From NCBI RefSeq assembly GCF_000331305.1, contig NZ_KB217478.1, positions 7,652,317 to 7,716,316 of the forward strand: a DNA stretch of 64,000 nt, read 5' to 3'. This document shows positions 35,219 to 44,677 of the stretch, piece after piece. The notes beneath the pieces were generated by a model. That model saw nothing but the letters and a program-made list of their open reading frames with translations, was not told the DNA's origin and made no database searches. Within the stretch, counting starts at the first letter, position 1. Every line of letters starts with the position of its first letter. The DNA comes from Calothrix sp. PCC 7103 (GTDB lineage Bacteria; Cyanobacteriota; Cyanobacteriia; Cyanobacteriales; Nostocaceae). The translations under genes and the position numbers were made by a program.

Positions 35219-35266
35219 CTTGTGGAATAGACATCCTCTTGTGGAACGGGCATCCCTGCCCGTCCT
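35219..35266. repeat. Hairpin repeat CTTGTGGAACGGGCATCC, one and a half copies
   Basis: TGTGGAATAGACATCC is followed directly by CTTGTGGAACGGGCATCCCTGCCCGTCC-type hairpin just after the FAD-oxidase stop; it could form a transcript end. Confidence 0.7.
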
Positions 35267-35274
35267 AAAAATCT

Positions 35275-35394
35275 ATTGTGCCAATTTAAAATCTGTCATA
35301 ATAATATTAATTATATGATTTTGAATTGTGCCAATTTTAATTCTGTCATATACATTCTCTTAAATAATATTGTGCCAATCTTAATTGTGTCATA
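35275..35394 (+). repeat. Three direct 26-bp repeats resembling a Tn7-like transposon end
   Basis: Copies at 35275-35300, 35325-35350 and 35369-35394 share ATTGTGCCAAT, a variable TTTAAAAT-like centre, then (C/G)TGTCATA. Starts are 50 and 44 bases apart, all in one direction. Such arrays of transposase-binding sites, with TG..CAA(A)TT..TGTCA, occur at ends of Tn7-like elements, including CRISPR-associated types in cyanobacteria. No transposase is visible, so this would be a solo end or relic. A different protein-binding array is possible. Confidence 0.45.
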
Positions 35395-35680
35395 TAAAAA
35401 AGTGTGATTTTATATTTTGTGATAATCAGTAAAATCACTAAAGAAAAAGAGATAAATTGGTTATAAATTTGTGCATTTTTTATAATTTACTACCTCTGTA
35501 TAAAAATTACATTAAGACAATTGAAAAAGGTGGACGATACACTGACTCGTAAAATATCACTGAAGAATCAAAGTAAAAAACTTTTCCGTGAATTCCTAGA
35601 GATTCACATTTACAGGTAACACGTGCATCACCAAAAAACTAACACTGTCGTCCTGATTAAATAGATTTTCGAGGAACAAA
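35395..35680. other. Leader region of the polysaccharide locus
   Basis: No gene. It contains an inverted repeat GTGATTTTA/TAAAATCAC (35404-35412 with 35430-35438). The stretch up to 35670 probably includes the promoter for the EPS genes; no clear consensus is visible to me. Confidence 0.4.
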
Positions 35681-36595
35681 GTGAAAATTATGGCTACAAT
35701 CTCAACTAACAATAAGTTGCAGGCTTTACCTAATCTGAACGTATATTTACTCGAACGTCGCATTACCTGCATGACTGTGCCATCAATAGTTGACGCAATT
35801 TATACAGCATGTATCGAAAAAAGAAAAATTACCGTAGCAAATTACAATGTACATGCTTTTAACTTATCAATGCAGTTACCTTGGTTTTATCAGTTTCTAC
35901 AAACTTCAGAAATAGTTAACTGCGATAGCGTTGGTATTCTAAAAGCAATTAGTTACATGGGTTGTGAATTACCTTTAGATTACAGAGCATCTTACACAGA
36001 TATGATGCCTCAAGTTTTAGACAAATGTAACCAGGCTGGTTTGAGCGTGTTTCTTGTCGGCGCCAAACCTGAGTACTTAGAAGCAGCTTTAGAAAATTTG
36101 AGAAAACAGTATCCCAATGCTAAGTTTGCGGGACATCATGGATACTTTGATAAAGAAGACCCACAACAGAATCAAGCTGTTATTAACAAAATCAACAAGT
36201 TCAAGCCAAATATTCTATTAGTTGGTATGGGAATGCCAGTTCAAGAAAAATGGGTTTACACTCATCGCAACCGTTTGAATGTAAACGCAATAATGCTGGG
36301 TGGTGCTGTTATTGACAGACTTGCAGGTATTGTTCCAGACTGCCCACATGCTATTGCTAATATCGGCTTAGAGTGGTTATACCGTTGGTTCCGCGAACCC
36401 AAACGCTTGGCTGCACGCTATTTCATCGGTAATCCAGCTTTTGCGCTTCAAATCTCTCTGGGCAAACTATATGCGCCTCTGCGTGTACAACAAATGCAAC
36501 CAGGCGCCTACTTTAACATCGAGCGTGAAACTCAATTCAACGATTTCTACAACTCCTCTACCGCTCAAAACAAAGAATTTCCTGCCACTGTTTAA
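35681..36595 (+). CDS. WecG/TagA/CpsF-family glycosyltransferase
   Basis: The 304-aa protein starts at GTG 35681 with GAGG six bases upstream. It matches the GT26 family: ANYNVHAFNLSMQLPWFYQFL, VNCDSVGILKAISYMG, DYRASYTDMMPQVLDKC, VFLVGAKPEYLEAAL, GHHGYF, and ILLVGMGMPVQEKWVYTHR, ending with PKRLAARYFIGNP. Such enzymes add ManNAc-type sugars onto lipid-linked intermediates early in polymer synthesis, at the cytoplasmic face of the membrane. It opens a plus-strand polysaccharide locus extending to 44674. Confidence 0.88.
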   Translation: MKIMATISTNNKLQALPNLNVYLLERRITCMTVPSIVDAIYTACIEKRKITVANYNVHAFNLSMQLPWFYQFLQTSEIVNCDSVGILKAISYMGCELPLDYRASYTDMMPQVLDKCNQAGLSVFLVGAKPEYLEAALENLRKQYPNAKFAGHHGYFDKEDPQQNQAVINKINKFKPNILLVGMGMPVQEKWVYTHRNRLNVNAIMLGGAVIDRLAGIVPDCPHAIANIGLEWLYRWFREPKRLAARYFIGNPAFALQISLGKLYAPLRVQQMQPGAYFNIERETQFNDFYNSSTAQNKEFPATV

Positions 36596-36603
36596 ATACA
36601 CAA

Positions 36604-36670
36604 AGAAACCCGGTTTCTACGTAAAATCATCACTTCTATTACAAGATATCAACAAAGAAACCGGGTTTCT
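36604..36670. repeat. Inverted pair of AGAAACCCGGTTTCT repeats
   Basis: AGAAACCCGGTTTCT at 36604-36618 and its partner AGAAACCGGGTTTCT at 36656-36670 lie in the gap between the first two EPS genes. They can pair with each other as a long stem. Confidence 0.75.
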
Positions 36671-36692
36671 AGCAACTTAGGAGAATAAACAC

Positions 36693-37628
36693 TTGAACGA
36701 AATTATCAGTGTAGTCATACCAACAAGAAACAGACCGACTCTAGTGCAAAGAGCAGTAAAAAGCGCTTTAGCACAGACATTACAACAAATAGAAGTAATT
36801 GTTGTAATTGATGGGACAGATGAATTGACTTATAATACACTCACGCAAATAAACGACGAGCGACTCAAAGTTATTACATCACCTATTAACCAAGGAAGCT
36901 GTGCTGCTCGTGATTTAGGAGTTAGCAATGCCTTATCTGATTGGATTGCATTTTTAGACGATGATGACGAATGGATGCCACAAAAGTTAGAGTTGCAGTT
37001 AGCAGCAGCGAAAGGTTCAAAATATAAGTATCCTATCGTTTCATCTTGCTTAATTGCTCAAACATCTCATGGAAACTTAGTTTATCCCAGAAGAGTACCA
37101 GGCGCCGAACCATTAAGTGAGTATTTATTTGTCCGTAATACCTTATTTCAAGGAGAAGGACTTCTTCAAACTTCTACACTGCTCACAGCTAAAGAGTTAT
37201 TACTTAAGCTACCATTCTCTGTCTGTAAAAATATCCATGATGATTGGGAATGGTTATTGCGCGCAATTACTTTTGAATCTGTAGGCATCGAGTTTGTAGA
37301 ACAAACGCTGGCAATTTGGCACCTTGAAGCTGGACCAAGTTTAAGTAAAAATTATAACTGGCGATTATCGCTCTCATGGCTTCAAACTAATCGCAATTTA
37401 TTTACACCACGTGCTTATTCTTCTTTTATTTTGGCAGAAGTTAGCGCCAGAGCAGCTTTAAATCGAGATTGGCAAGCGTTTATACTTTTGTTAATTGAGG
37501 CAGTTAGATTTGGAAAGCCAAAACTACGCGATATTTGTTTATGTTTTGGTATGTGGCTGTTGTCTCCACAAATACGCAGCTTGTTACGGAATTTACTGAC
37601 TAAGAGACAAATGTTATCACCTGCTTAA
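36693..37628 (+). CDS. Glycosyltransferase family 2
   Basis: The 311-aa protein starts with TTG 36693 preceded by AGGAG. It has the GT-A fold: ISVVIPTRNRPTLVQRAVKSA, IEVIVVIDG, NQGSCAARDLGVSNA and the metal-binding WIAFLDDDDEWMPQKLELQ. The C-terminal part has the SLSKNYNWRLSLSWL segment and helical ends. It transfers a sugar from a nucleotide donor during exopolysaccharide repeat assembly; the specificity cannot be told. Transcribed with the WecG-like gene. Confidence 0.85.
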   Translation: MNEIISVVIPTRNRPTLVQRAVKSALAQTLQQIEVIVVIDGTDELTYNTLTQINDERLKVITSPINQGSCAARDLGVSNALSDWIAFLDDDDEWMPQKLELQLAAAKGSKYKYPIVSSCLIAQTSHGNLVYPRRVPGAEPLSEYLFVRNTLFQGEGLLQTSTLLTAKELLLKLPFSVCKNIHDDWEWLLRAITFESVGIEFVEQTLAIWHLEAGPSLSKNYNWRLSLSWLQTNRNLFTPRAYSSFILAEVSARAALNRDWQAFILLLIEAVRFGKPKLRDICLCFGMWLLSPQIRSLLRNLLTKRQMLSPA

Positions 37629-37657
37629 AGATTTTTAAAATTCTCTTTCTTGTGTTT

Positions 37658-37683
37658 TGTGGAGCGGGCATCCCTGCCCGCCC
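37658..37683. repeat. GTGGAGCGGGCATCC hairpin repeat
   Basis: Copy of the dispersed GGGCATCCCTGCCCG hairpin, located between the two GT2 genes and in the upstream extension of the second. Its presence argues against the start at 37652 for that gene. Confidence 0.75.
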
Positions 37684-37729
37684 TAAATATGAAACAGTCC
37701 CCAGATATACAAGGATTACAAAGCTCATT

Positions 37730-38668
37730 ATGGATGTTACACTCAAAGTCAGTGTCATAGTGCCTGCTTACAATGTTGGTAACTATATTGAACACACTTT
37801 ACGTTCTTTGGAGCAGCAATCTTTTTTAGAATTTGAAGTTTTGGTTGTTGATGACGGTTCTACCGATAATACAGCAGATGTTGTCAAACAGTTTTGTGAA
37901 CGTGATAATCGTTTCCATTTATTGCAGAAAACAAATGGTGGTTTATCATCTGCACGCAACTATGGTATTCAAAAAGCACGGGCGCCTTATATAGCTTTGT
38001 TAGATGGTGATGATATTTACCACAAAAACAAGCTAGCGAATCATGTTGCTATATTAGATAGTCATCCTCTTGTCGGAGTTGTTTACAGTGCATCTAGAGC
38101 TATTCGTGATAATGGGCGCCCAACTTTTATTAGTTTGAGCGGTAAACCAATTTATTCTGACCCACTCAAAGCTTTACTATGTAAAAACTTTGTTGGTCAC
38201 GGTTCTAACGCTGTGTTCCGGCGCCGTTTGGTGAATGAAGTTGGTGGATTTGATGAGAATTTACGTAGCTCTGAAGATATTGACTTTTGGCTACGAATTG
38301 CCGCTACACGTAACTGGTCTTTTTATCGTGAGCCTAGTATTTTATGTGATTACCGAGTTCGTCCTTCTGGACTTTCTTTCAACGTAGCACAAATGCAGTA
38401 TTGCAATGAGCAAGTAATTCAAGCAGCTTATAAACGTTCACCTGAATTAGTAGAACCAATGTTAGCTAATGCTTATGCGTATATGTATCGTCTCTTGGCT
38501 CGTTTATGCCTTCAAGGTGGTGATGCTGCAAAAGCAAGTTATTACATTGATATGGCTTTAGCATTTGACAGTTCTATTTTTTACCGTGACCCCAGGTCGT
38601 TGCTAACTTTATTATCTGTACGCTTGGCGCCACTGACAAAGTTCGCAATTGGACAAACATTAGGTTAA
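37730..38668 (+). CDS. Glycosyltransferase family 2
   Basis: I place the start at ATG 37730 (MDVTLKVSVIVPAYN), 312 aa; a longer frame from 37652 would translate a repeat. Motifs: VIVPAYNVGNYIEHTLRSL, FEVLVVDDGSTDNTADVV, NGGLSSARNYGIQKARAPYI, ALLDGDDIY (metal site) and SSEDIDFWLRIA. A C-terminal helical region (AYMYRLLARLCLQGGDAAKA) resembles that of EPS-assembly transferases. It belongs to the polysaccharide locus, followed within eight bases by the flippase gene. Confidence 0.87.
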   Translation: MDVTLKVSVIVPAYNVGNYIEHTLRSLEQQSFLEFEVLVVDDGSTDNTADVVKQFCERDNRFHLLQKTNGGLSSARNYGIQKARAPYIALLDGDDIYHKNKLANHVAILDSHPLVGVVYSASRAIRDNGRPTFISLSGKPIYSDPLKALLCKNFVGHGSNAVFRRRLVNEVGGFDENLRSSEDIDFWLRIAATRNWSFYREPSILCDYRVRPSGLSFNVAQMQYCNEQVIQAAYKRSPELVEPMLANAYAYMYRLLARLCLQGGDAAKASYYIDMALAFDSSIFYRDPRSLLTLLSVRLAPLTKFAIGQTLG

Positions 38669-38676
38669 ACTTTAAA

Positions 38677-40098
38677 ATGAACAATAGCTTAATTAAGAAT
38701 GGTTTTTGGTCAACTTATGGAGCAGTAGTAACTCGTTTGCTAGCAATGTTAAGCAACTTACTACTAGCAAAGTTACTATTGCCGTCTGAATTTGGAGTCA
38801 TTGGTGTTGCCTACATTTTTTGGTCTTTTGTTAACCTATTTACCCAAAGCACAGCTAGTGACTTTTTAGTTTGCAAAGGGATTGAGGACAAACGTTATTT
38901 AAATACAACCTATACAATTAGTTTTTGGATTGGTTTAGCTTTAGCTTTCGGATTAATAGCTGTATCACCGCTAGTCGCACTGTTCTTTAATATCCCTAAT
39001 TTAGTCTGGATATTAATAGTTTTTGCCATCAACCTACTACTATCTTTTGTTCAATCAGTTTATAGTGGTGTATTGCTAAAAAGAATGCAATACAAAGAAT
39101 TAGCAAATATTAGCTGTATTACTTCATTGCTTCGAGTTTTTTGTACTGTTGGAAGTGCATTAATTGGCTTTAGCTATTGGTCATTTGTAATTGGAGACGC
39201 TGCTTTTTGGATAGCTGGATATACACTACTACGGCAAGCTGCCAAAATCAACATTACTTTTCAGATTGATTCCGAAGTTAAAAAAGAAGTCTTATCTTTT
39301 TATATTGGCGCCATTAGCTCTGGTTTTGGTTATTTTGTGAATGCAAACGCTGACAACTTTGTTGTGGGTAAGCTACTTGGCGAAACTAGTTTAGGCTTTT
39401 ATAGTTTTGCCTATCAACTATCGATGGCTGTTACAACAATATTAACTCAAGCTATTGCTCAAATTAGTATATCAGTTTATTCTCAACTGGCAGATGATAA
39501 ACAGCAAGAGAATGCTTTAGCAAAGACAATAGAAGAAATTTCTTTTCTCGCAGCGCCTTTATATGCTTTGTTTTACCTAGTAGTTGATAAATATACAATG
39601 GTTTGGATATTTGGCGCCAAGTGGTTGCCTTCACTAGCTGTAATGCCGGGATTACTATTTTTTGCTTACTTCCGACTGGTAAATGGGCCATTGACGACAA
39701 TGTTGTATGCCAAGGGTTATCCTAGTGCCAATGCAAAAGCCAATTTAGTAATCGCTCCTATCGCAGTATTAAGCTTTATTATTGGCGCCGAGCATAATAA
39801 TATTGTCGGTGTAAGTATAGCAGTTGCCGTTGTTTTGGGTGTTATCTGGACACTTTACTTGTGGTGGTCTGCTTGCAGTCAATTAAAATGGTCAATGATG
39901 AAGTTTTTGGCGCCTTCTATTAAAGCAGCTAGCACTACAATGCTTGGAATCTTAATTTGTTTAAATTTTAACGAGTTTTTACAGCCTCTAATGTTCATTT
40001 GCATTTACCTGATATTTATGCGTTGCTTTGCTAGACAAATCTTTAATAAATATCAGTATCAATTCAATAATCTGACAAATAAAATCATACGTGAGTAA
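38677..40098 (+). CDS. Polysaccharide flippase (Wzx-like, MOP superfamily)
   Basis: The 473-aa integral membrane protein has roughly 12-14 hydrophobic helices and family features such as NGFWSTYGAVVTRLLAMLSN and LLPSEFGVIGVAYIFWSFVNL at the start, with DNFVVGKLLGETSLGFYSFAYQL in the middle. It would move lipid-linked repeat units across the inner membrane. Start ATG 38677 is eight bases after the previous stop. Next is a short GT2 remnant. Confidence 0.87.
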   Translation: MNNSLIKNGFWSTYGAVVTRLLAMLSNLLLAKLLLPSEFGVIGVAYIFWSFVNLFTQSTASDFLVCKGIEDKRYLNTTYTISFWIGLALAFGLIAVSPLVALFFNIPNLVWILIVFAINLLLSFVQSVYSGVLLKRMQYKELANISCITSLLRVFCTVGSALIGFSYWSFVIGDAAFWIAGYTLLRQAAKINITFQIDSEVKKEVLSFYIGAISSGFGYFVNANADNFVVGKLLGETSLGFYSFAYQLSMAVTTILTQAIAQISISVYSQLADDKQQENALAKTIEEISFLAAPLYALFYLVVDKYTMVWIFGAKWLPSLAVMPGLLFFAYFRLVNGPLTTMLYAKGYPSANAKANLVIAPIAVLSFIIGAEHNNIVGVSIAVAVVLGVIWTLYLWWSACSQLKWSMMKFLAPSIKAASTTMLGILICLNFNEFLQPLMFICIYLIFMRCFARQIFNKYQYQFNNLTNKIIRE

Positions 40099-40103
40099 TA
40101 AAT

Positions 40104-40208
40104 ATGTCCACAATTTCAGTAATTGTAGCAGCATACAACGCTGAAAAATGGGCTATTAAGCTTTTCGTTAAAGCGCTGATAATACTAGTAATTTCACTTA
40201 AAGTTAGT
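40104..40208 (+). pseudogene. N-terminal remnant of a family 2 glycosyltransferase
   Basis: The 34-codon frame begins MSTISVIVAAYNAEKWAIK, the canonical start of a GT2 enzyme, then turns into unrelated hydrophobic codons and stops at 40208. The start lies five bases after the flippase stop, as for an intact operon gene. Nearly all of the enzyme has been lost. Confidence 0.75.
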
Positions 40209-40511
40209 TTGAATATATTGAAAGTTATTAGTTAATCCTCCCCTAGCCCCCCTTAATAAGGCTACAGTGTACAAATAAGTCTCTCAAACTTACTTCTCTT
40301 CTCTTCCTTTGTGTCCTTTGTGCCTTTGTGGTTCCTTAAAGAGATAAACCACAAAGGCACGAAGAACACAAAGAGATGAAAAAAGGGGGTTCAAAAAAAT
40401 TCTTATAATCATTGTATTTTATAGCCTTTCAGGGGTTTGTACTAATTAACACTCAATAAGAATTGAATACACTAGTAGTTGTAATATTTTCTTGAGTATT
40501 TATATATTGCT
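40209..40511. other. Repeat-containing gap within the EPS locus
   Basis: No gene. It contains a CCCCTAGCCCCCCTTAATAAGG element (40238-40261, related to 44678-44808) and an inverted pair of CTTTGTG...CACAAAG repeats (40311-40373) able to form a long hairpin, which might stop read-through into the polymerase-like gene. Confidence 0.55.
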
Positions 40512-41810
40512 GTGGAAACACGCACAACCTTCAAACTAAGTAATTTGTCCAAAGCTGAAAGGATTATTTACTGGACTATTGTCCTTACACCTTTCTGGTG
40601 GTTTCTGGGAGTACAAACTATTTTGTATCCAACAGTTGCTGCCTTACTCCTAGTAGTGGACTTTGATTTTGACAAGCTTGTAAAACGTTCACTACCTTTT
40701 TGTAACTGGTCTTGGTTAGGAATGAGTGTTGCTGCACTCTGGACAAGTATCTTGGGGTTAGATGCAGTAAACTTTAACGCCATGAAAACAGCCGCAGCGT
40801 TATTCACTCTGTATAAAGGCTATTTTATGATATTTGCTTGTATTACTTTGCCTTTATGGCATCGAATAAGGATACAAGTAATTACGCGCGCGGTTGCTTG
40901 GATGGCTGTAAGTTACCTAGTTGCCCTAATAATACAGCTAGTAATACTTTTCGCTGTTGGTCAGGTAGACCCAATATTACCGCCTCTAGCTCGTCTTATT
41001 CCAGGTGAAAAGCTGAGTTTAATGGTAAAATTTGCTGTATTCCAGCCGTTTTTCCGGATTCCATTAGCGAGAGCCGATTTATTTACAGCAGACCCTCCAA
41101 TATTAGGGGTATGTACTGTACTATGCTATTTTATTTGCTTGGGCGAAACCAATCAGCGTTTACGTAGAGTTGCTTTGGGTAGTTGTTTAGCTAATTTACT
41201 GATTTCTCAAAGTCGCCTTGCTTGGATGTGTTTTCCTTTGGGACTTTTGATTATTCAATCTTTTCGCAGTCACTTCGCTCGTCAAAGTCCGCTTTGGATA
41301 GCGTCTTTTACTTCATTCATTTCAGCTATTTTAGGATTGACTGTTGGAGATTTGTTATCGGGCCCTTTAGCAACATTTAATGGCGCCCGTGCTGATTCAT
41401 CGAAAGACCGTGAATATGTCATTGGCGCCACTATCGAAGCTTGGCAAGAATCACCTTGGATTGGCTGGGGAATAGTAGATAAAACCGTTAGTTGGGGAAA
41501 TGGAGAATTCACGCTTCCTTTAGGAACATTTTCATCGTATACACAAGTATTGTATTTACACGGAGTCGTTGGTTTTATTTTTTTTACCGCCGCTTTAATT
41601 TCAACCTTGTTAATTTTTTGGCAACCTTCTGTATCAGGTAATAAAGTTTGTCAACGTGCGTTTGCTAGCTTGATTGCTTTGTATATACTCTGCCAAGCTA
41701 CGGCATTAACTTGGATGGCAATTTATTTTTGGTTTTTCTTTATTTGGTTAGGTGCGATTATTGCGGAGATGAAACTATATAAATCTTCATCTTCATGGCA
41801 ATATTTATAA
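40512..41810 (+). CDS. O-antigen ligase/polymerase-like membrane protein (Wzy-type)
   Basis: The 432-aa protein starts at GTG 40512 and has about 10-12 hydrophobic helices with a large periplasmic-type loop in the second half. LLISQSRLAWMCFPLGLLI and the loop with SPWIGWGIVDKT (the usual P-x-G-x-G motif of O-antigen ligases) support the Wzy/WaaL superfamily. It would polymerise or transfer repeat units outside the membrane. Located between the flippase and the Wzc-like kinase in the polysaccharide locus. Confidence 0.75.
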   Translation: METRTTFKLSNLSKAERIIYWTIVLTPFWWFLGVQTILYPTVAALLLVVDFDFDKLVKRSLPFCNWSWLGMSVAALWTSILGLDAVNFNAMKTAAALFTLYKGYFMIFACITLPLWHRIRIQVITRAVAWMAVSYLVALIIQLVILFAVGQVDPILPPLARLIPGEKLSLMVKFAVFQPFFRIPLARADLFTADPPILGVCTVLCYFICLGETNQRLRRVALGSCLANLLISQSRLAWMCFPLGLLIIQSFRSHFARQSPLWIASFTSFISAILGLTVGDLLSGPLATFNGARADSSKDREYVIGATIEAWQESPWIGWGIVDKTVSWGNGEFTLPLGTFSSYTQVLYLHGVVGFIFFTAALISTLLIFWQPSVSGNKVCQRAFASLIALYILCQATALTWMAIYFWFFFIWLGAIIAEMKLYKSSSSWQYL

Positions 41811-41971
41811 AGCTTTTACCATAAAATTAGAAATTTATTTTATTGGTAAAGTAGTCTAAAATAGCATAATCACAGTATATTTACTCATGCCAATAAGATA
41901 ATAAATAGATGAAAATTGATACTTATTGAGCTTCTTAGTAACATCGAGTTATTACACTGTTTTAAAGGCAT

Positions 41972-44017
41972 TTGACATCAACGCTTATGAAGAAAGTAGT
42001 GACTATTGCGGCTAGACATTGGAAGTCTTTGCTTGTTCTGAATGCGCTGGTTGTCAGTGCTACAATTGCAGCATATAGCACTTCTAAACCAGTTTGGACT
42101 ACTACAGCACAGTTGATTTTGCCAAAAACAACTAGCAATCTAGACGCTAGCTTAGGTACTCTTGGTACATTCAAAAATGGCAATCTTGATTTTTCACCTG
42201 AACTCAACCCACTCAAGGTGCAAATTTCAATATTAATGAGCGACGCTTTGCTAGAAAAAGTTTTAGACTCTGACCCGGAAAAAAATAAATTCAAAAATCT
42301 TGAGCAGTATAAAGCTCTTTTTCAGGTATCACCACAGGAACAATCTACCGTTTTATCGCTAACAGTTAGTGGCTCCCAACCAGACTTAGCGACCTTACGC
42401 ACACAAAATCTTATCAAAGCATATCAAGCACGTTTAGATGAACTGCGAGAAGGTAACAGTAAAGAACGACAAAAATTTAACGTCAAAGAGTTAGAGCAAG
42501 CTAAAGCAAAGTTAAGCAACGCACAAACCAAAATTGCTCGGTTTAAGCAAGCTACAGGCATTGTCAACAACGACGCTCAAACTCAGGGAATTGTCACCAC
42601 TATCAATGCTTTAGTCGGTTCTAGGGCACAAGCTTTATCTGCCGCTCAAGCAAGTGCAAGCCGCTCCAAAGTCCTGTCTGAACGCATTAACATGGCGCCA
42701 GCATCTGCCGTGCGTTCACTAAGTTTAAGTGAAAATCAAGAATTTAAGGCTGTACGTAAAGAATTATCAGAAGTCGAAGCAAAGCTAGTACAGAAACAAG
42801 CTATTTTCACCATAAACCATCCAGAGGTGCAAACTTTACTTGCACAACGTTCTACATTACGGCGCCAAATAGGAGCATATATTACCCAAGTAGCAGGAAA
42901 AATACCAGTAGACCCAACAATTGCAACAGACTCCCAAGGACGTGCTGTATTAATTCAACAGCAGTTACTATCAGAGAGCGAAGCCGAAGCACAATTTCAA
43001 CAAGCACGACAACTAGAGAAGCAGATTACCGAACTTCAACGATATTTAAATTCTCTACCAGCAAAACAAGCACAGTTGTTAGAACTTCAACGACAGCTTG
43101 ATGTTGCAGAAGGTATATACAAAGGTCTAGTTGCCCAGGTGCAGCAAAAAAGTGTAGATGCATTTGACGCTTATCCAAATGTACAAGTACTAGACCCACC
43201 GAGAGTTAACTCCAAACCCATTAGTCCGAAGTTATTATTAATGGCGATAAATGCCTTATTAGCTTCTGTCATCGGTAGTATTGCCTTAGTTTTGTTCCTC
43301 GAAAGTCGCAACCCTCTACTGAGTGCCAAAGATTTACAAGAGCAAAAATTTGCCATAGTAGAACGCATCCCCCGTATTAAACACCCTGGTGTAATCTCTG
43401 AATTAACTATTGAAACCGAAGTAGAATTCCAACGATTAGCATCTGCAATTAGCCTACAACCATTAGAAAATCGGCGCTTGTTAGTCACTAGCGCCATTAT
43501 GGGAGAAGGCAAAACCACTGTTGCCATAGGACTCGCGAATGCATTAGTTGACTTAGGCTTCAAAGTATTGTTAGTAGATGCAGATTTTCGTCAAGCAGCA
43601 CTTTCTCGTCGTTTAGGTTATACACAAACATCAGTAACAGAAGACCTCAGCATTTCAATACAGCCAAATCTAGACTTACTACCAACATTACCAAGACAAG
43701 GAAAGATAGTCGAAATTATTAGACGTGGCAACTTTGAAAAAACCCTCGCAACCTGCGAAGCGAATAATAAATACGACTACATCATTGTAGACAGCGCACC
43801 AGTCAGCTTCACCAGCGAAACACCATTAATTGCCAACATCATCCGTAACGTACTATTTGTAGTTCGTCCTGACATTAGCTACAGAGACTCAGTAAACGAA
43901 AGCTTCGCTCAACTAACTCAACACAACGCTCAAATTTTAGGCTTAGTAGTCAACGGAGTCGCAACTAATTCTCGACCTTACTCTTACACTCACGGAGCAT
44001 CTACAACAAAATCATAA
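41972..44017 (+). CDS. Wzc-like chain-length regulator and BY-type tyrosine kinase
   Basis: The 681-aa protein joins a Wzz domain and a cytoplasmic kinase. Helix 1 (SLLVLNALVVSATIAAYS) is near residues 18-35, the periplasmic coiled coil spans about 140-395, and helix 2 (LLLMAINALLASVIGSIALVLFL) is near 421-443. The BY-kinase has Walker A TSAIMGEGKTTVAIGLAN, Walker A' VLLVDADFRQ and Walker B DYIIVDSAP. A short tail with two tyrosines (RPYSYTHG) would be phosphorylated. TTG 41972 is the longest start, ATG 41987 the alternative. It controls polymer length in Wzx/Wzy systems. Confidence 0.9.
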   Translation: MTSTLMKKVVTIAARHWKSLLVLNALVVSATIAAYSTSKPVWTTTAQLILPKTTSNLDASLGTLGTFKNGNLDFSPELNPLKVQISILMSDALLEKVLDSDPEKNKFKNLEQYKALFQVSPQEQSTVLSLTVSGSQPDLATLRTQNLIKAYQARLDELREGNSKERQKFNVKELEQAKAKLSNAQTKIARFKQATGIVNNDAQTQGIVTTINALVGSRAQALSAAQASASRSKVLSERINMAPASAVRSLSLSENQEFKAVRKELSEVEAKLVQKQAIFTINHPEVQTLLAQRSTLRRQIGAYITQVAGKIPVDPTIATDSQGRAVLIQQQLLSESEAEAQFQQARQLEKQITELQRYLNSLPAKQAQLLELQRQLDVAEGIYKGLVAQVQQKSVDAFDAYPNVQVLDPPRVNSKPISPKLLLMAINALLASVIGSIALVLFLESRNPLLSAKDLQEQKFAIVERIPRIKHPGVISELTIETEVEFQRLASAISLQPLENRRLLVTSAIMGEGKTTVAIGLANALVDLGFKVLLVDADFRQAALSRRLGYTQTSVTEDLSISIQPNLDLLPTLPRQGKIVEIIRRGNFEKTLATCEANNKYDYIIVDSAPVSFTSETPLIANIIRNVLFVVRPDISYRDSVNESFAQLTQHNAQILGLVVNGVATNSRPYSYTHGASTTKS

Positions 44018-44083
44018 TCTCTCTTAACCTTCTTACCTCTGTGCCCTCTGCGTCTCTGTGGTAAAAATCACAATTAATAAACC

Positions 44084-44674
44084 ATGCAGCAAATAAATAA
44101 TCCTTTTTTAAAACATTGCTCGCAAATATATTTTGAAATAAAACGGCGCCTTTACCAGCTACGATATAAAAACCTCAAAATAGCTCCAGGAGTTGCCATC
44201 AAAGGTACGCTAAAACTTTCTAAAAACGTCAAAGTTACCATTGGTGCAGGTACTCGTCTAGGTAAATATGTAGATATATATGGTGACGGAGAACTGATTA
44301 TCGGTCAAAACGTATCCATCAACGGCGCCTGTATAGGTTGTGAAAAGCAAATTACTATTGGAGATGAATGTTTAATTTCAGATTGTTTCCTTGCTGATAG
44401 TGATTATCATAACCTAGACCCACAACTACGTCATAGCCCACCTGGCGCAAAAGTATCGGCGCCTATTACAATAGAAAAAAATGTATGGATAGGCGCCAGA
44501 GCAACTATAATGAAGGGTGTACAGATTGGAGAAAACAGCGTAGTTGGTTTAGGAAGCATTATTCGTAAATCTGTACCTGCCAATGTCGTTGTAATTGGAA
44601 ATCCTCAACAAATTGTCAAACACTTTGATACCAACACACAGAGTTCAGCGAATAATTTTGTAATGCTTGTATAA
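44084..44674 (+). CDS. Hexapeptide-repeat acyltransferase (WbbJ-like)
   Basis: The 196-aa protein has left-handed beta-helix repeats of the [LIV]GxxxxI type: VKVTIGAGTRLGKYVDIYGD, LIIGQNVSINGACIG, then ISDCFLADSDYHNLDP, with the conserved VWIGARATIMKGVQIGENSVVG and SVPANVVVIGNPQQIVK near the end, typical of sugar O-acetyltransferases. H and D in SDYHNLD are probably catalytic. It may acetylate the exopolysaccharide. Last gene of the EPS set, 66 bp after the kinase gene. Confidence 0.86.
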   Translation: MQQINNPFLKHCSQIYFEIKRRLYQLRYKNLKIAPGVAIKGTLKLSKNVKVTIGAGTRLGKYVDIYGDGELIIGQNVSINGACIGCEKQITIGDECLISDCFLADSDYHNLDPQLRHSPPGAKVSAPITIEKNVWIGARATIMKGVQIGENSVVGLGSIIRKSVPANVVVIGNPQQIVKHFDTNTQSSANNFVMLV

Positions 44675-44677
44675 CAG

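Noticed and set aside
35275..35394. CRISPR array
   Set aside because: Three degenerate repeats with spacers of 24 and 18 bases that are AT-rich and uneven; repeats vary in the centre, no cas genes nearby.
37652..37729. Extended start of the second GT2 gene
   Set aside because: The added codons are a translated GGGCATCCCTGCCCG hairpin repeat; ATG 37730 starts at the conserved GT2 N-terminus.
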